From NCBI GenBank assembly GCA_964247725.1, contig CAXTVM010000005.1:51789-115788 (forward strand): a DNA stretch of 64,000 bases, in the 5' to 3' direction. A program made the position numbers and the translations under genes. Positions 43,050 to 51,253 of this stretch are shown piece by piece. Origin of the DNA: Lichenicola sp964247725. Its GTDB lineage: Bacteria; Pseudomonadota; Alphaproteobacteria; Acetobacterales; Acetobacteraceae. Below the pieces are notes generated by a model. That model worked only from the letters and a program-made list of their open reading frames with translations, was not told the DNA's origin and searched no databases. Positions within the stretch are counted from its first letter, which is position 1; every line of letters starts with the position of its first letter.

Positions 43050-44873
43050 ATGCAGCAGCACTCCCGAGCGGGCTCGAGTGCGTTCCACCCCACCGGCCAT
43101 CAGGCCCTGCTCGACTGGGTATCGGAGGTGGCAGGCCTGGCGCAGCCCGACCGGGTGCGGTGGTGCGATGGGTCCGAGGCGGAATGGCATGCGCTCTCGG
43201 CCGAGCTGGTCGCGTCCGGCACCCTGATCCGGCTGGCGCCGCAGCTGCGGCCCAACTCCTTTCTGGCCCGGTCCGATCCCAGCGACGTGGCGCGGGTGGA
43301 AAGCCGCACCTTCGTCTGCTCGGACCGGGAGGAGGATGCCGGCTCGACCAACAACTGGCGCGATCCGGCCGAGACGCGGGACACCCTGCGGGGCCTGTTC
43401 GCCGGCTGCATGCGCGGGCGCACGATGTACGTCGTCCCCTTCTGCATGGGACCGATCGGCTCGGACAAGAGCGCCATCGGCATCGAGATCACCGACAGCG
43501 CCTATGTCGTGCTGTCCATGCGCATCATGACCCGCATGGGCACGCCGGCGCTGGACATGCTGGGCGAGGACGGCTTCTTCGTGCGCTGCATCCATTCGGT
43601 GGGGGCGCCGCTGCGCGCCGGCCAGGCGGACGTGCCCTGGCCGTGCAACGACGAGAAGTGGATCGTCCACTACCCCGAGACGCGCGAGATCTGGTCCTAC
43701 GGCTCCGGCTACGGCGGCAACGCGCTGCTCGGCAAGAAGTGCCTGGCGCTGCGCATCGCCAGCGTGATGGCCCGCGACGAGGGCTGGCTCGCCGAGCACA
43801 TGCTGATCCTGAAGCTGACGAACCCGGAGGGACGGGTCCATTACGTCGCTGCCGCGTTCCCGTCGGCGTGCGGCAAGACCAACCTGGCGATGCTGGAGCC
43901 GGCTCTGCCGGGATGGCGCGCGCAGACGGTCGGCGACGACATCGCCTGGATGCGCTTCGGCCGCGACGGCCGCCTCTACGCCGTCAATCCCGAGGCCGGC
44001 TTCTTCGGCGTGGCGCCCGGCACCGGCCCCGCCACCAACCGCAACGCCATCGAGACGATCGCGTCCAACACCATCTTCACCAACGTCGCGATGACCGACG
44101 ACGGCGACGTGTGGTGGGAGGGGCTGACCGACCGGGCCCCGGAGAACCTGACCGACTGGCGCGGCGAGCGCCACGATCCCGCCTCCGGAAAGCCCGCCGC
44201 GCATCCGAACTCGCGCTTCACGGTGCCGGCGGCGCAGTGCCCGTCCATCGCACCCGAGTGGGACGATCCGGCGGGCGTGCCGATCTCGGCGATCCTGTTC
44301 GGCGGCCGCCGCGCGGACACGGTCCCGTTGGTCGTCGAGGCCCTCGGCTGGAACCACGGCATCTATCTCGGCACCAACATGGCGTCGGAGGGAACCGCGG
44401 CGGCCGAGAACAGGCTCGGCGAGCTCCGCCGCGATCCCTTCGCGATGCTGCCGTTCTGCGGCTACAACGTGACGGACTACATCGACCACTGGGTCAGGCT
44501 GGGCGCCGCCGCCGCGAGCGACGGCAAGCAGCTGCCGCACATCTTCCTGGTCAACTGGTTCCGCAAGGGCGCCAACGGGCGCTATCTGTGGCCCGGGTTC
44601 GGCGAGAACGCCCGCGTGCTGAAATGGGTCGTGGAGCGGGTGGACGGCGTGGCGGAGGCCGCGACCACGCCGATCGGGGCGGTGCCGACGGCCGAGGCGC
44701 TGGGCCTGGCCGAGCTCGACCTTCCGCCGGCGACGCTGGACGCGCTGCTCTCGGTGGACCTGCATGCCTGGAAGGCCGAGGCCGGGCGGAACCGCACCTA
44801 CCTCGAAGGCTTCGACCGCCGGATACCCGCCCTGGCGCAGCAGCAGGCGCTGCTGGAGGAAAGGCTGGGCTGA
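43050..44873 (+). CDS. pckG: Phosphoenolpyruvate carboxykinase (GTP)
   Basis: A 607-residue GTP-type PEPCK that converts oxaloacetate plus GTP to PEP and CO2 at the start of gluconeogenesis. The P-loop is FPSACGKTNLAMLEP, metal/nucleotide sites include VGDDIAWMRFGRDG, and the family blocks SYGSGYGGNALLGKKCLALR, CPSIAPEWDDPAGVP, LFGGRRADTVPLV and NWFRKGANGRYLWPG are all present. Length matches GTP enzymes (about 600) and not ATP enzymes (about 530). ATG 43050 follows GAAGGGA; an ATG at 42981 is possible. It is divergent from the tubulin-like operon with a 134-base gap. Confidence 0.96.
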   Translation: MQQHSRAGSSAFHPTGHQALLDWVSEVAGLAQPDRVRWCDGSEAEWHALSAELVASGTLIRLAPQLRPNSFLARSDPSDVARVESRTFVCSDREEDAGSTNNWRDPAETRDTLRGLFAGCMRGRTMYVVPFCMGPIGSDKSAIGIEITDSAYVVLSMRIMTRMGTPALDMLGEDGFFVRCIHSVGAPLRAGQADVPWPCNDEKWIVHYPETREIWSYGSGYGGNALLGKKCLALRIASVMARDEGWLAEHMLILKLTNPEGRVHYVAAAFPSACGKTNLAMLEPALPGWRAQTVGDDIAWMRFGRDGRLYAVNPEAGFFGVAPGTGPATNRNAIETIASNTIFTNVAMTDDGDVWWEGLTDRAPENLTDWRGERHDPASGKPAAHPNSRFTVPAAQCPSIAPEWDDPAGVPISAILFGGRRADTVPLVVEALGWNHGIYLGTNMASEGTAAAENRLGELRRDPFAMLPFCGYNVTDYIDHWVRLGAAAASDGKQLPHIFLVNWFRKGANGRYLWPGFGENARVLKWVVERVDGVAEAATTPIGAVPTAEALGLAELDLPPATLDALLSVDLHAWKAEAGRNRTYLEGFDRRIPALAQQQALLEERLG

Positions 44874-44895
44874 CGGCCGGCCGGCCGTTCCAGCC
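44863..44895 (+). terminator. GC-rich hairpin after pckG
   Basis: GGCTGG at 44863 pairs with CCAGCC ending at 44895, and inside it ACGGCCGGCCGGCCGT is a perfect 16-base palindrome beginning in the pckG stop codon. The stem is strong but there is no T-tract, so intrinsic termination is uncertain. Confidence 0.3.
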
Positions 44896-45186
44896 AAGTC
44901 GGACACGGCCGTGCTCGTCGGCGATGCGCCGGCCACGCGTTCCGGCCTCCGGCCGCCGCCTCGGCGCGGAGCGTGATCCGGGCGATGCGGTCCCGCCTCG
45001 GGTGGAGGTCAGGAGCCGACGGGCGTGGGGGCCACGGGCGCGTTCGGATAGCATGATCCGCCGTTCCCGTGATCGGGCTGGATAGTTTCCGAACCTACCG
45101 CCACCTGTCGATCCACCGCCACGATCCGACGGCTCTAGCCGCAGCGACGACGGCCTCGGTCGTCGCCCCCCCGCCCGGTCCTGCCC
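44896..45186. other. Intergenic stretch, nothing recognised
   Basis: About 290 bases between the pckG hairpin and the frameshifted NTF2-like gene. Short open frames here have no recognisable product or ribosome site. No RNA gene or repeat was seen. Confidence 0.5.
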
Positions 45187-45641
45187 ATGATGCAGGTCTC
45201 TATGTCCGGATCTGACTTGGTCGAGGTCTTCCCGGCCATGTTGCGTCGGGTGATCGCCTCAGACCCGGCGCCAAGACGTTTCCAGACATGTTCACCCCAG
45301 ATGGCATCCTGGAACATCCCTATGCACCGCCCGGACTGGACACGCCGATCGCGGGCCGGGATGCCATCGTCGCAAATTTCCAGAAGCTCGGGACCCTGCT
45401 TCGGATCGACGGGGTGACCGGGGTATCGGAGATCGAGGTCGGTGATCCGGACATGGTCGTGCTTGAGTTCTCCGGGTGCGGCGAAGGCGTCCTTACCGGA
45501 GAAGCCTACCACCGGCGCTACATCTCGGTGATCCGCATGCAGGACGGATGCGTCGTCCGTTACAAGGATTACTGGAATCCCATCGCCCGTCTTCGGGCGG
45601 TCAAAGGCACCGCGACGACGGTGGCCCTGATGATGGATTAG
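45187..45641 (+). pseudogene. NTF2/SnoaL-like protein gene with a frameshift
   Basis: The first 33 codons from 45187 encode MSGSDLVEVFPAMLRRVIAS followed by DPAPRRFQ, a SnoaL-like N-terminal helix. The continuation MFTPDGILEHPYAPPG, VVLEFSGCGEGVLTGEAYHR and YISVIRMQDGCVVRYKDYW lies in another frame from 45288. CAG ACATG where CAG GACATG is expected suggests a one-base deletion near 45283. Starting at ATG 45288 gives a 117-residue protein lacking the first helix of the cone fold, so it is probably non-functional. The family includes small isomerases, hydrolases and limonene-epoxide-type enzymes. Confidence 0.65.
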
Positions 45642-45723
45642 GCGAATGGTCCAGGGATGAGGTGGCGCGAGATCTCGATCTGCGCCGGTATGGCGTCCGT
45701 CTCCGAGTGGAAATCGATGTCTC

Positions 45724-46595
45724 ATGAACGTCGCGGTCGAACAGGTTCCAGGATTCTGCCGCCGTCGCCTGGGCGACGTTCTAATAACGGCGCTGTTCGA
45801 CGGCAACCTCGTCATGCCAGCGGAGGTCTGCGTCGGCGCCGCTGCGGACGAGCAGGAGGCCCTGCGTCGCGCGGCAGGGCTTTGGCCGCCGTTCCGCGAC
45901 GTGATCAACGGCTTCATGGCGCAGCGGGCGGATCGGACGGTTCTGATAGATGCCGGAGCCGGCCATACCATCGGTCCGACCGCGGGGCGGCTTGCCGGCA
46001 ATCTTCGCGCAGCAGGCGTGGATCCCGACGACGTGGATGCCATCCTCATGACGCACCTCCACCTCGACCATGCCGGCGGCCTGACCGACGCGGCGGGCGC
46101 GGCAGCCTTCCCGAAAGCCGAGCTCTACGTGTCCGAAACCAAGCTTGCTCGTTGGACGAGCGACGATGCCAGCGAAGCAGCCCCCGAGGTCCTGAAGTCC
46201 AGCTTCGAGCTCGCCCGCTGCCAGATCGCCCCGTATTCTATGCGGACAAATCGCTTCACGACAGGAGAGGCATTGCCCGGCATCCAGGCGGCGCCGTTAC
46301 CGGTCACGCCCCCGGGCATACCGGCTACCTGATCGAGAGCAAGGGCGAGAGGCTGCTGATCTGGGGCGATGCGATGAGCCTGCCCGCGGTGCAGGCGCCC
46401 AGGCCGGACGTCTCCCTCGTCTTCGACACCGACCCGCAGCTTGGCGTCTCGACACGGCGCGCCGTTCTGGAACGCGCCGTGGCGGAAGACCTGGTCGTCG
46501 CCGGCACGCACCTGTCCTTCCCCGGTTTCTCGCACGTCGCCAGGGCGGGTGACGGGTTCGTCATCCAGCCGGAACCCTGGTGTCTGCTTGCATGA
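45724..46595 (+). pseudogene. Metallo-beta-lactamase-fold hydrolase gene with a frameshift
   Basis: Codons from ATG 45724 encode an MBL-fold N-terminal part: VLITALFDGNLVMPAEV, DRTVLIDAGAGHTIGPTAGR and the metal motif MTHLHLDHAGG. At about 46295-46325 the frame is lost: the expected PGHTPGHTGYL reads through three single-base indels. The rest (GHTGYLIESKGERLLIWGDA, VSLVFDTDPQLGVSTRR, VVAGTHLSFPGFSHVARAG) continues in another frame to 46595. Without programmed frameshifting, the C-terminal metal ligands are not translated. It follows the frameshifted NTF2-like gene, so both appear to be decaying together. Confidence 0.72.
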
Positions 46596-46655
46596 AGCCG
46601 ACAGGACGCGATAGGCAGGTCAGAGAGGCACGGACGACCGGTCCTCGCCTCCAGG

Positions 46656-48152
46656 TCACCCGGGCCCCGGCCCCGGGGTGCGCACCGCAGGCGGCCCGAA
46701 CAGCCGGCCGTGCACCGTGAACGCGCGGCCGCCTGGACGCGTGATCCGCCGTACCTGGAACGGCCGCAGCCGGAGCCGGCGCATCTCGCCGTCGAGCGAG
46801 ACGAGGTGCTCGCGCTCGTGCCGCAGCAGCACCAGCAGGAGTGCCGGCAACAGCAGCGCCAGCAGCAGGCCCGACAGCGCGCCCACCAGCGGCCAGGGCG
46901 AGAAATGCACCAGCAGCGTCACCGGCAGGCTGGCCGAGGCCGCGGTCACCCCGCGGTTGTCGAAGAACACCGAGGGCAACTGATCCAGCGCCGCGATCTG
47001 CGACATCTTGGCCGCGAACGCCGGCGCCAGCGCCAGCGACAGGTCGGCCAGGTCGATCCGCAGCACGCCGTGCAGCGTCACGTCGCGCTGCAGCCAGCCG
47101 GCCAGGCCGCGTGCGCGGTCGATCTCCGGCACCGCCAGCCGCAGCCGCACCGGCGCCGCCGCACCCGGCGCCAGATGGTCCAGCGCCGCCGGGTCGATCG
47201 CGGCCGACAGCGCCGGCGCGCCGTCCAGCCCCTGCCAGCGCAGCGACAGCCGGGCGCGCTCGATCTCGTGCGGGTAGTAGTCGGAGCGGAGCGTGCCCGA
47301 GAGGCCGATCGACGAGGCCCGGCCGCCCGGCACGCCGGCGATCCGCAGGGTTCCGTCCCCCAGCCGCGACGCGGCTAGGCCGGGCGTCGCGCTGGCCAGC
47401 GGGACGAAGGCGAGCGGCGCCTGGTCGAGCGGCTTCAGCTGCACCGCCGGGTCGGCGAAAAGCCGCGCCAGGCCTGGCGCCCGGGTGACCCGGCGCAGCG
47501 CGGCGGCGGCCTCGTCGCCATAGGCGATGCCGTAGATGATCAGGCCGCTCGCCTCATACAGCCGGCCCCGCGCCGGCAGCCGCACCGGATAGGCCACGAT
47601 CAGCGGCAACGCCGGGCTGTCGGCCAGCCGCTGCGCGAAGTCGCGCGTGTTCTCGTCCACGCGCTGGCTGTTGCCGGGCGAGTTGCGGTTGTTGGTGACC
47701 AGCCAGACGATGCCTGGCCGCCCGTCCAGGATCGTGTTGACGCCGCGCAGCAGCGCGCCGTCGAAGTCGGCGTCGGTCAGGTGGCCGTTCGGCTGCAGCG
47801 GCAGGTCGATCGCATCGATCGCGGCAGAGACGCGGGCGGGATCGTCGGGGCCGCGGTAGTCGACATGCGGCGACCGGCGGCCGGGCAGCTGGCCGTCCTG
47901 GTCGAAGTCCGCGACCACCACCTCGCCGCCCGCCTGCGATCCGCTCACCAGCGCCTTCAGCAGCGGACGGAACGGGGCGCCGGCGTCGGTGTAGAAGGGT
48001 TCCATCCAGCCGGAGTTCTGGACCAGGTAGAGCGACGTCACCTCGGCGCGGGCGGGACTGAGAAGCAGAAGGAAGGCTAGGGCGCCGCTCTGGACCCGCT
48101 GGGGCCGTCGTGCGCAGCACGTTCCGCGTGATGGCCCCAGACCCCATTTCAT
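46656..48152 (-). CDS. Secreted vWA-like membrane protein with non-canonical metal site
   Basis: A 498-residue protein. Residues 1-36 form an unusual signal peptide: an Arg-rich leader encoded by a half copy of the palindromic repeat, then ALAFLLLLSPARA with likely cleavage before EVTSLYL. The mature N-terminus resembles a von Willebrand A domain (SLYLVQNSGWMEPF, EVVVADFDQDGQL, DFDGALLRGVNTIL, GIVWLVTNNRNSPGN), but the MIDAS DxSxS is replaced by QNSGW. Beta-rich regions follow, then one membrane helix (LVGALSGLLLALLLPALLLVLL, near 420) and a basic cytoplasmic tail of about 60 residues. Family not formally recognised. It is 91 bases after the zinc-ribbon gene. Confidence 0.68.
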   Translation of the reverse strand: MKWGLGPSRGTCCARRPQRVQSGALAFLLLLSPARAEVTSLYLVQNSGWMEPFYTDAGAPFRPLLKALVSGSQAGGEVVVADFDQDGQLPGRRSPHVDYRGPDDPARVSAAIDAIDLPLQPNGHLTDADFDGALLRGVNTILDGRPGIVWLVTNNRNSPGNSQRVDENTRDFAQRLADSPALPLIVAYPVRLPARGRLYEASGLIIYGIAYGDEAAAALRRVTRAPGLARLFADPAVQLKPLDQAPLAFVPLASATPGLAASRLGDGTLRIAGVPGGRASSIGLSGTLRSDYYPHEIERARLSLRWQGLDGAPALSAAIDPAALDHLAPGAAAPVRLRLAVPEIDRARGLAGWLQRDVTLHGVLRIDLADLSLALAPAFAAKMSQIAALDQLPSVFFDNRGVTAASASLPVTLLVHFSPWPLVGALSGLLLALLLPALLLVLLRHEREHLVSLDGEMRRLRLRPFQVRRITRPGGRAFTVHGRLFGPPAVRTPGPGPG

Positions 48153-48156
48153 AAGG
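48069..48156. repeat. Dispersed palindromic repeat, half copy D
   Basis: Left-arm-only copy: GAAGGAAGGCTAGGGC...CTCTGGACCCGCTGGGGCCG, with the inner hairpin GGGGCCGTCGTGCGCAG...GATGGCCCC also seen in copy B. No right arm follows. On the minus strand it supplies the ATG and first codons of the vWA-like gene. Confidence 0.75.
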
Positions 48157-48243
48157 CCTGTCCCCGAATGCGAAGTGGCGTCCGACTTCCCTTGAGCCTC
48201 GGCAGGCGCGATGGGCGCGTCGGGTCGCTGGCACCACGCATTC

Positions 48244-49668
48244 TCAAACCGGCTCTAGACGCCAGCGGTGGCAGCGGCTGTCCAGGGCACCAAGCGCATA
48301 GAGCCAGCCATCGTGGACGACGACCGACAGGTCCGACGTCTCGCGCGCGCGCAGCACGCAGCCGAGCGGCTCCAGCCGCCGCGGACCGGGGCTGTAGACC
48401 AGCGTGCACAGATGCTCGGGCCCATGCCGGTCCGCCAGCGGGTCGCCGACGAAGCTGCCGAGCCGGTCGCGGCCGTCGCAGACGGCCAGCACGGTGCGGC
48501 CCTGGCCCAGCGCCAGCAGCGGCAGCAGGAAGCGGTCGTCGGGCAGCGGATACTCGGCCGCCACCTTCTCGTCCCACGGCAGCCGCATCCGCGTGCCCTC
48601 GCGGAACACGGCCCGGCCGCTGCCGAGCATGTAGCCGGCCGCCGGCTTCGGCTCGAATGGAACGCAGAGGTTCACGAACGCCAGCGTCCGCGGGTCCAGC
48701 CGCGCCAGCAGATGCGGCTGGCCGTTTCGCTCCAGCACCGGCCGGTTCGCGGTGAACGGATGGATCCCGTCCGCCCACGCCTCCCAGCCCGTCCGCAGCC
48801 CGTCCAGCCCGTGCCAGGCGGTGAGCAGCCCGTCCGGACCGTACCAGAACGCCATGCCAGCCGAGACGACCGGAGCCGACAGCGTGCGCGACCGCGCCGG
48901 GGTCAGGTCCGGTACCGGGACCGTGGTCCAGCCGCCGGCCTGGCGGTCGAGCAGCGCCATCGCCATCCCGTCCGGCCCCTGCACCGGCATCATCGTCCGG
49001 CCGCGCAGCGCCGCAGGCCCGGCCAGCGGGACCAGCCGGTCGCCCGCCACCACCGGCACGCCGCGCGGCTGGCGCAGGTCGAGCCAGACCGGGCCGCCGT
49101 CGGTCGGCAGCGCCAGGCCGTCGGCATCGGCGCACCCGGCCCAGCTCCGCCGGTCCAACCGCACGCACGGGGCGATCCAAGCGCGGTCGATCCACAAGGC
49201 GGCGCCCTCCGACCAGGCGGCGATCCGACCCCCGGCGGCCTCGCAAGCGAGCAGCATCGGTGGCGTGCCGGCCACCGCCAGCATCGGCGACGGCCCCTCC
49301 GGCAGCGCCACCTCCTCGCCGCTGCCGGGATCGGGCGCTCTCGGCTCCTGGATCTCGGGCAGCCCGTCGGCCGCCCCGAACGGCGGCGACCAGGGGACCG
49401 ACACCGGTGGCGGCGGCGGCTCGGCGAGCGGGACGCCGCACTCGGGGCAGAACCGGAACGCGAGCGGGAACGGCCCCGTGTGGCCGCAGCGCGCGTCGCG
49501 CAGCCGCAGCCGGTCGGAGGTGACCGGATCGGTCGGCAGCCTGATCGGCTCGCCCCCGGTCTCGACCGTGGCGAAGCGCCCGTCCCGGCGCCGCCACAGC
49601 TCGGGTCCGAACGGCCCGACCAGCGTCCAGTCCTGGTTCGGCGCGGCGGCTCGGGCGTCCTGCCGCAC
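48244..49668 (-). CDS. Zinc-ribbon protein with beta-rich repeats
   Basis: A 474-residue protein starting at GTG 49668, two bases after the lpxB stop. An N-terminal module (WTLVGPFGPELWRRRDGRF) precedes a zinc-ribbon-like cluster, RCGHTGPFPLAFRFCPECG. The remaining 350 residues are beta-rich with recurring short units (LLACEAAGGRIAAWSEGAALW, MALLDRQAGGWTTVPVP, LLTAWHGLDGLRTGW), suggestive of a beta-propeller. No signal peptide, so probably cytoplasmic. Its zinc ribbon parallels the one in the PEGA protein, and the downstream gene is the vWA-like membrane protein. Function not recognised. Confidence 0.6.
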   Translation of the reverse strand: MRQDARAAAPNQDWTLVGPFGPELWRRRDGRFATVETGGEPIRLPTDPVTSDRLRLRDARCGHTGPFPLAFRFCPECGVPLAEPPPPPVSVPWSPPFGAADGLPEIQEPRAPDPGSGEEVALPEGPSPMLAVAGTPPMLLACEAAGGRIAAWSEGAALWIDRAWIAPCVRLDRRSWAGCADADGLALPTDGGPVWLDLRQPRGVPVVAGDRLVPLAGPAALRGRTMMPVQGPDGMAMALLDRQAGGWTTVPVPDLTPARSRTLSAPVVSAGMAFWYGPDGLLTAWHGLDGLRTGWEAWADGIHPFTANRPVLERNGQPHLLARLDPRTLAFVNLCVPFEPKPAAGYMLGSGRAVFREGTRMRLPWDEKVAAEYPLPDDRFLLPLLALGQGRTVLAVCDGRDRLGSFVGDPLADRHGPEHLCTLVYSPGPRRLEPLGCVLRARETSDLSVVVHDGWLYALGALDSRCHRWRLEPV

Positions 49669-49670
49669 GC

Positions 49671-50867
49671 TCAGCCTCCGAGCCCGCGCGGTTCGTCGAG
49701 CAGGGCCAGGATCTCGCGCGCCGCCGCGTCCGACGGCGCCTCGGGACCGGCCGACAGCGTCCGCAGCACGGCGGCGAAGCCGTCCCGCTGCGCGGCCGCC
49801 GCGGCGCCGTCGTCGAGCAACGCGACCACCGCGTCGGCGAGCCGGTCCGGACGGCAGTCCCGCTGCAGCAGCTCGGGCACCAGCCGGCGGCCGGCCAGCA
49901 GGTTGACCATCGCCACATGCGGCACCCGGATCAGCCGGCGCGCGATCGCCGCGGTCAGCGGGTTGACGCGGTAGGTGACCGCCATCGGCACGCCTGCCAG
50001 CGCCAGCTCCAGCGTAGACGTGCCGGACTTGGTCAGTGCCGCGCCGGCGGCCGCGAACGCGTCGTGCTTGTCGGCGAGCTCGGTGACCACGATCGGCCGT
50101 ACCGGCCAGCGCCGCACCGCGCGCTCGACCGTGCCGGCCACCACCGGCGAGGCGACCAGCACCGGCACCAGCCCCGGCAGCCGGACCGCCAGGAGCGACA
50201 GCGTGCGGCCGAACACCGGCAGCAGCCGCGGCACCTCGCTGCGCCGGCTGCCTGGCATCAGCACCAGCACCGGGGCGGTGGCGGACAGGCCGTGGCGGGC
50301 GCGGAAATGGGCGGCGTCGCCGGTGTCGGCGCCCGACTGCAGCACCGGGTGGCCGACGAAGCGCGCGTCCAGCCCGTGCCGGGCGAAGAACGCCGGCTCG
50401 AACGGCAACAGGCACAGCAGCCGGTCCCACAGCCCGGGATACCCGCGCACGCGGTGCTCGCGCCAGGCCCAGACCTGCGGCGCCACGTAGTGCACGCGGT
50501 GCACGCCGAGGCCGCCCACGCGCCTCAGCAGCCGCAGCGCGAAGCCGGGGCTGTCGATGGTGACGACCAGGTCGGGGCGGCTCCGCGCGATGTCGGCCAC
50601 CGCCTCGTCGAGGCGGCGCGACAGCCGCCGCAGCCGCGGCAGGATCTCGACCAGCCCCATCACCGCCAGCTCGCGCAGCGGGAACAGGCTGTCGAGGCCG
50701 GCCTCGATCATCCGCACGCCGCCGACCCCGCGCAGCGCGATGCCGGGGCGCTGCCGCCTGAGTGCCGCCATCAGCCGGGCGCCCAGCACGTCGCCGCTGG
50801 CCTCGCCGGCGAGCAGCCAGACGGTTGGCGTCGCCTCGGCCACGCCGGCGACAGGTTCAGGCACCAT
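49671..50867 (-). CDS. lpxB: Lipid-A-disaccharide synthase LpxB
   Basis: A 398-residue GT19 enzyme joining UDP-2,3-diacylglucosamine and lipid X to form the tetraacyl disaccharide of lipid A. WLLAGEASGDVLGARLMAAL, VMGLVEILPRLRRL, TIDSPGFALRL, HYVAPQVWAWREHRV, LMPGSRRSEVPRLLP and ALTKSGTSTLELALAGVPM are diagnostic. It overlaps hisI by 11 bases. Peripheral membrane enzyme of the cytoplasmic face. Its presence confirms a Gram-negative envelope. Confidence 0.96.
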   Translation of the reverse strand: MVPEPVAGVAEATPTVWLLAGEASGDVLGARLMAALRRQRPGIALRGVGGVRMIEAGLDSLFPLRELAVMGLVEILPRLRRLSRRLDEAVADIARSRPDLVVTIDSPGFALRLLRRVGGLGVHRVHYVAPQVWAWREHRVRGYPGLWDRLLCLLPFEPAFFARHGLDARFVGHPVLQSGADTGDAAHFRARHGLSATAPVLVLMPGSRRSEVPRLLPVFGRTLSLLAVRLPGLVPVLVASPVVAGTVERAVRRWPVRPIVVTELADKHDAFAAAGAALTKSGTSTLELALAGVPMAVTYRVNPLTAAIARRLIRVPHVAMVNLLAGRRLVPELLQRDCRPDRLADAVVALLDDGAAAAAQRDGFAAVLRTLSAGPEAPSDAAAREILALLDEPRGLGG

Positions 50868-51243
50868 ACAGCCGCGCCGGATCGACCAGCGGATCGGCGA
50901 TCGTGACCAGGGCCCCGTCGCGGACCGCCTCGTGGAAGCAGGACCTGCGGCCGGTATGGCAGGCGACCCCGGTCTGGTCGACCAGCAGCAGCACGGCGTC
51001 GCGGTCGCAGTCGAGCCGCAGCTCGACCAGGCGCTGCACCTGGCCCGAGCGCTCGCCCTTTCGCCACGGCCGGCCGCGGCTGCGGCTGCGGTAGCAGACG
51101 CGCCCGGTCGCCAGCGTCTCCGCCAGGGCCGCGCGGTCCATCCAGGCCAGCATCAGCACCTCGCCGGTATCGTGCTGCTGCGCCACCGCGGCGACCAGGC
51201 CGGCGGCGTCGAATGCGACCCGGTCGAGCAGCGCGTCGCTCAT
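50857..51243 (-). CDS. hisI: Phosphoribosyl-AMP cyclohydrolase HisI
   Basis: A 128-residue enzyme of histidine synthesis that opens the adenine ring of PR-AMP. LVAAVAQQHDTGEVLMLAWM, TGRVCYRSRSRGRPWRKGE, the metal-binding LRLDCDRDAVLLLVDQTG and VACHTGRRSCFHEAV with its Cys ligands are characteristic. It is the cyclohydrolase alone, without a HisE domain. The start ATG 51243 lies 10 bases after the ygfZ stop, and it overlaps lpxB. Confidence 0.95.
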   Translation of the reverse strand: MSDALLDRVAFDAAGLVAAVAQQHDTGEVLMLAWMDRAALAETLATGRVCYRSRSRGRPWRKGERSGQVQRLVELRLDCDRDAVLLLVDQTGVACHTGRRSCFHEAVRDGALVTIADPLVDPARLYGA

Positions 51244-51253
51244 GCCGACCCCC

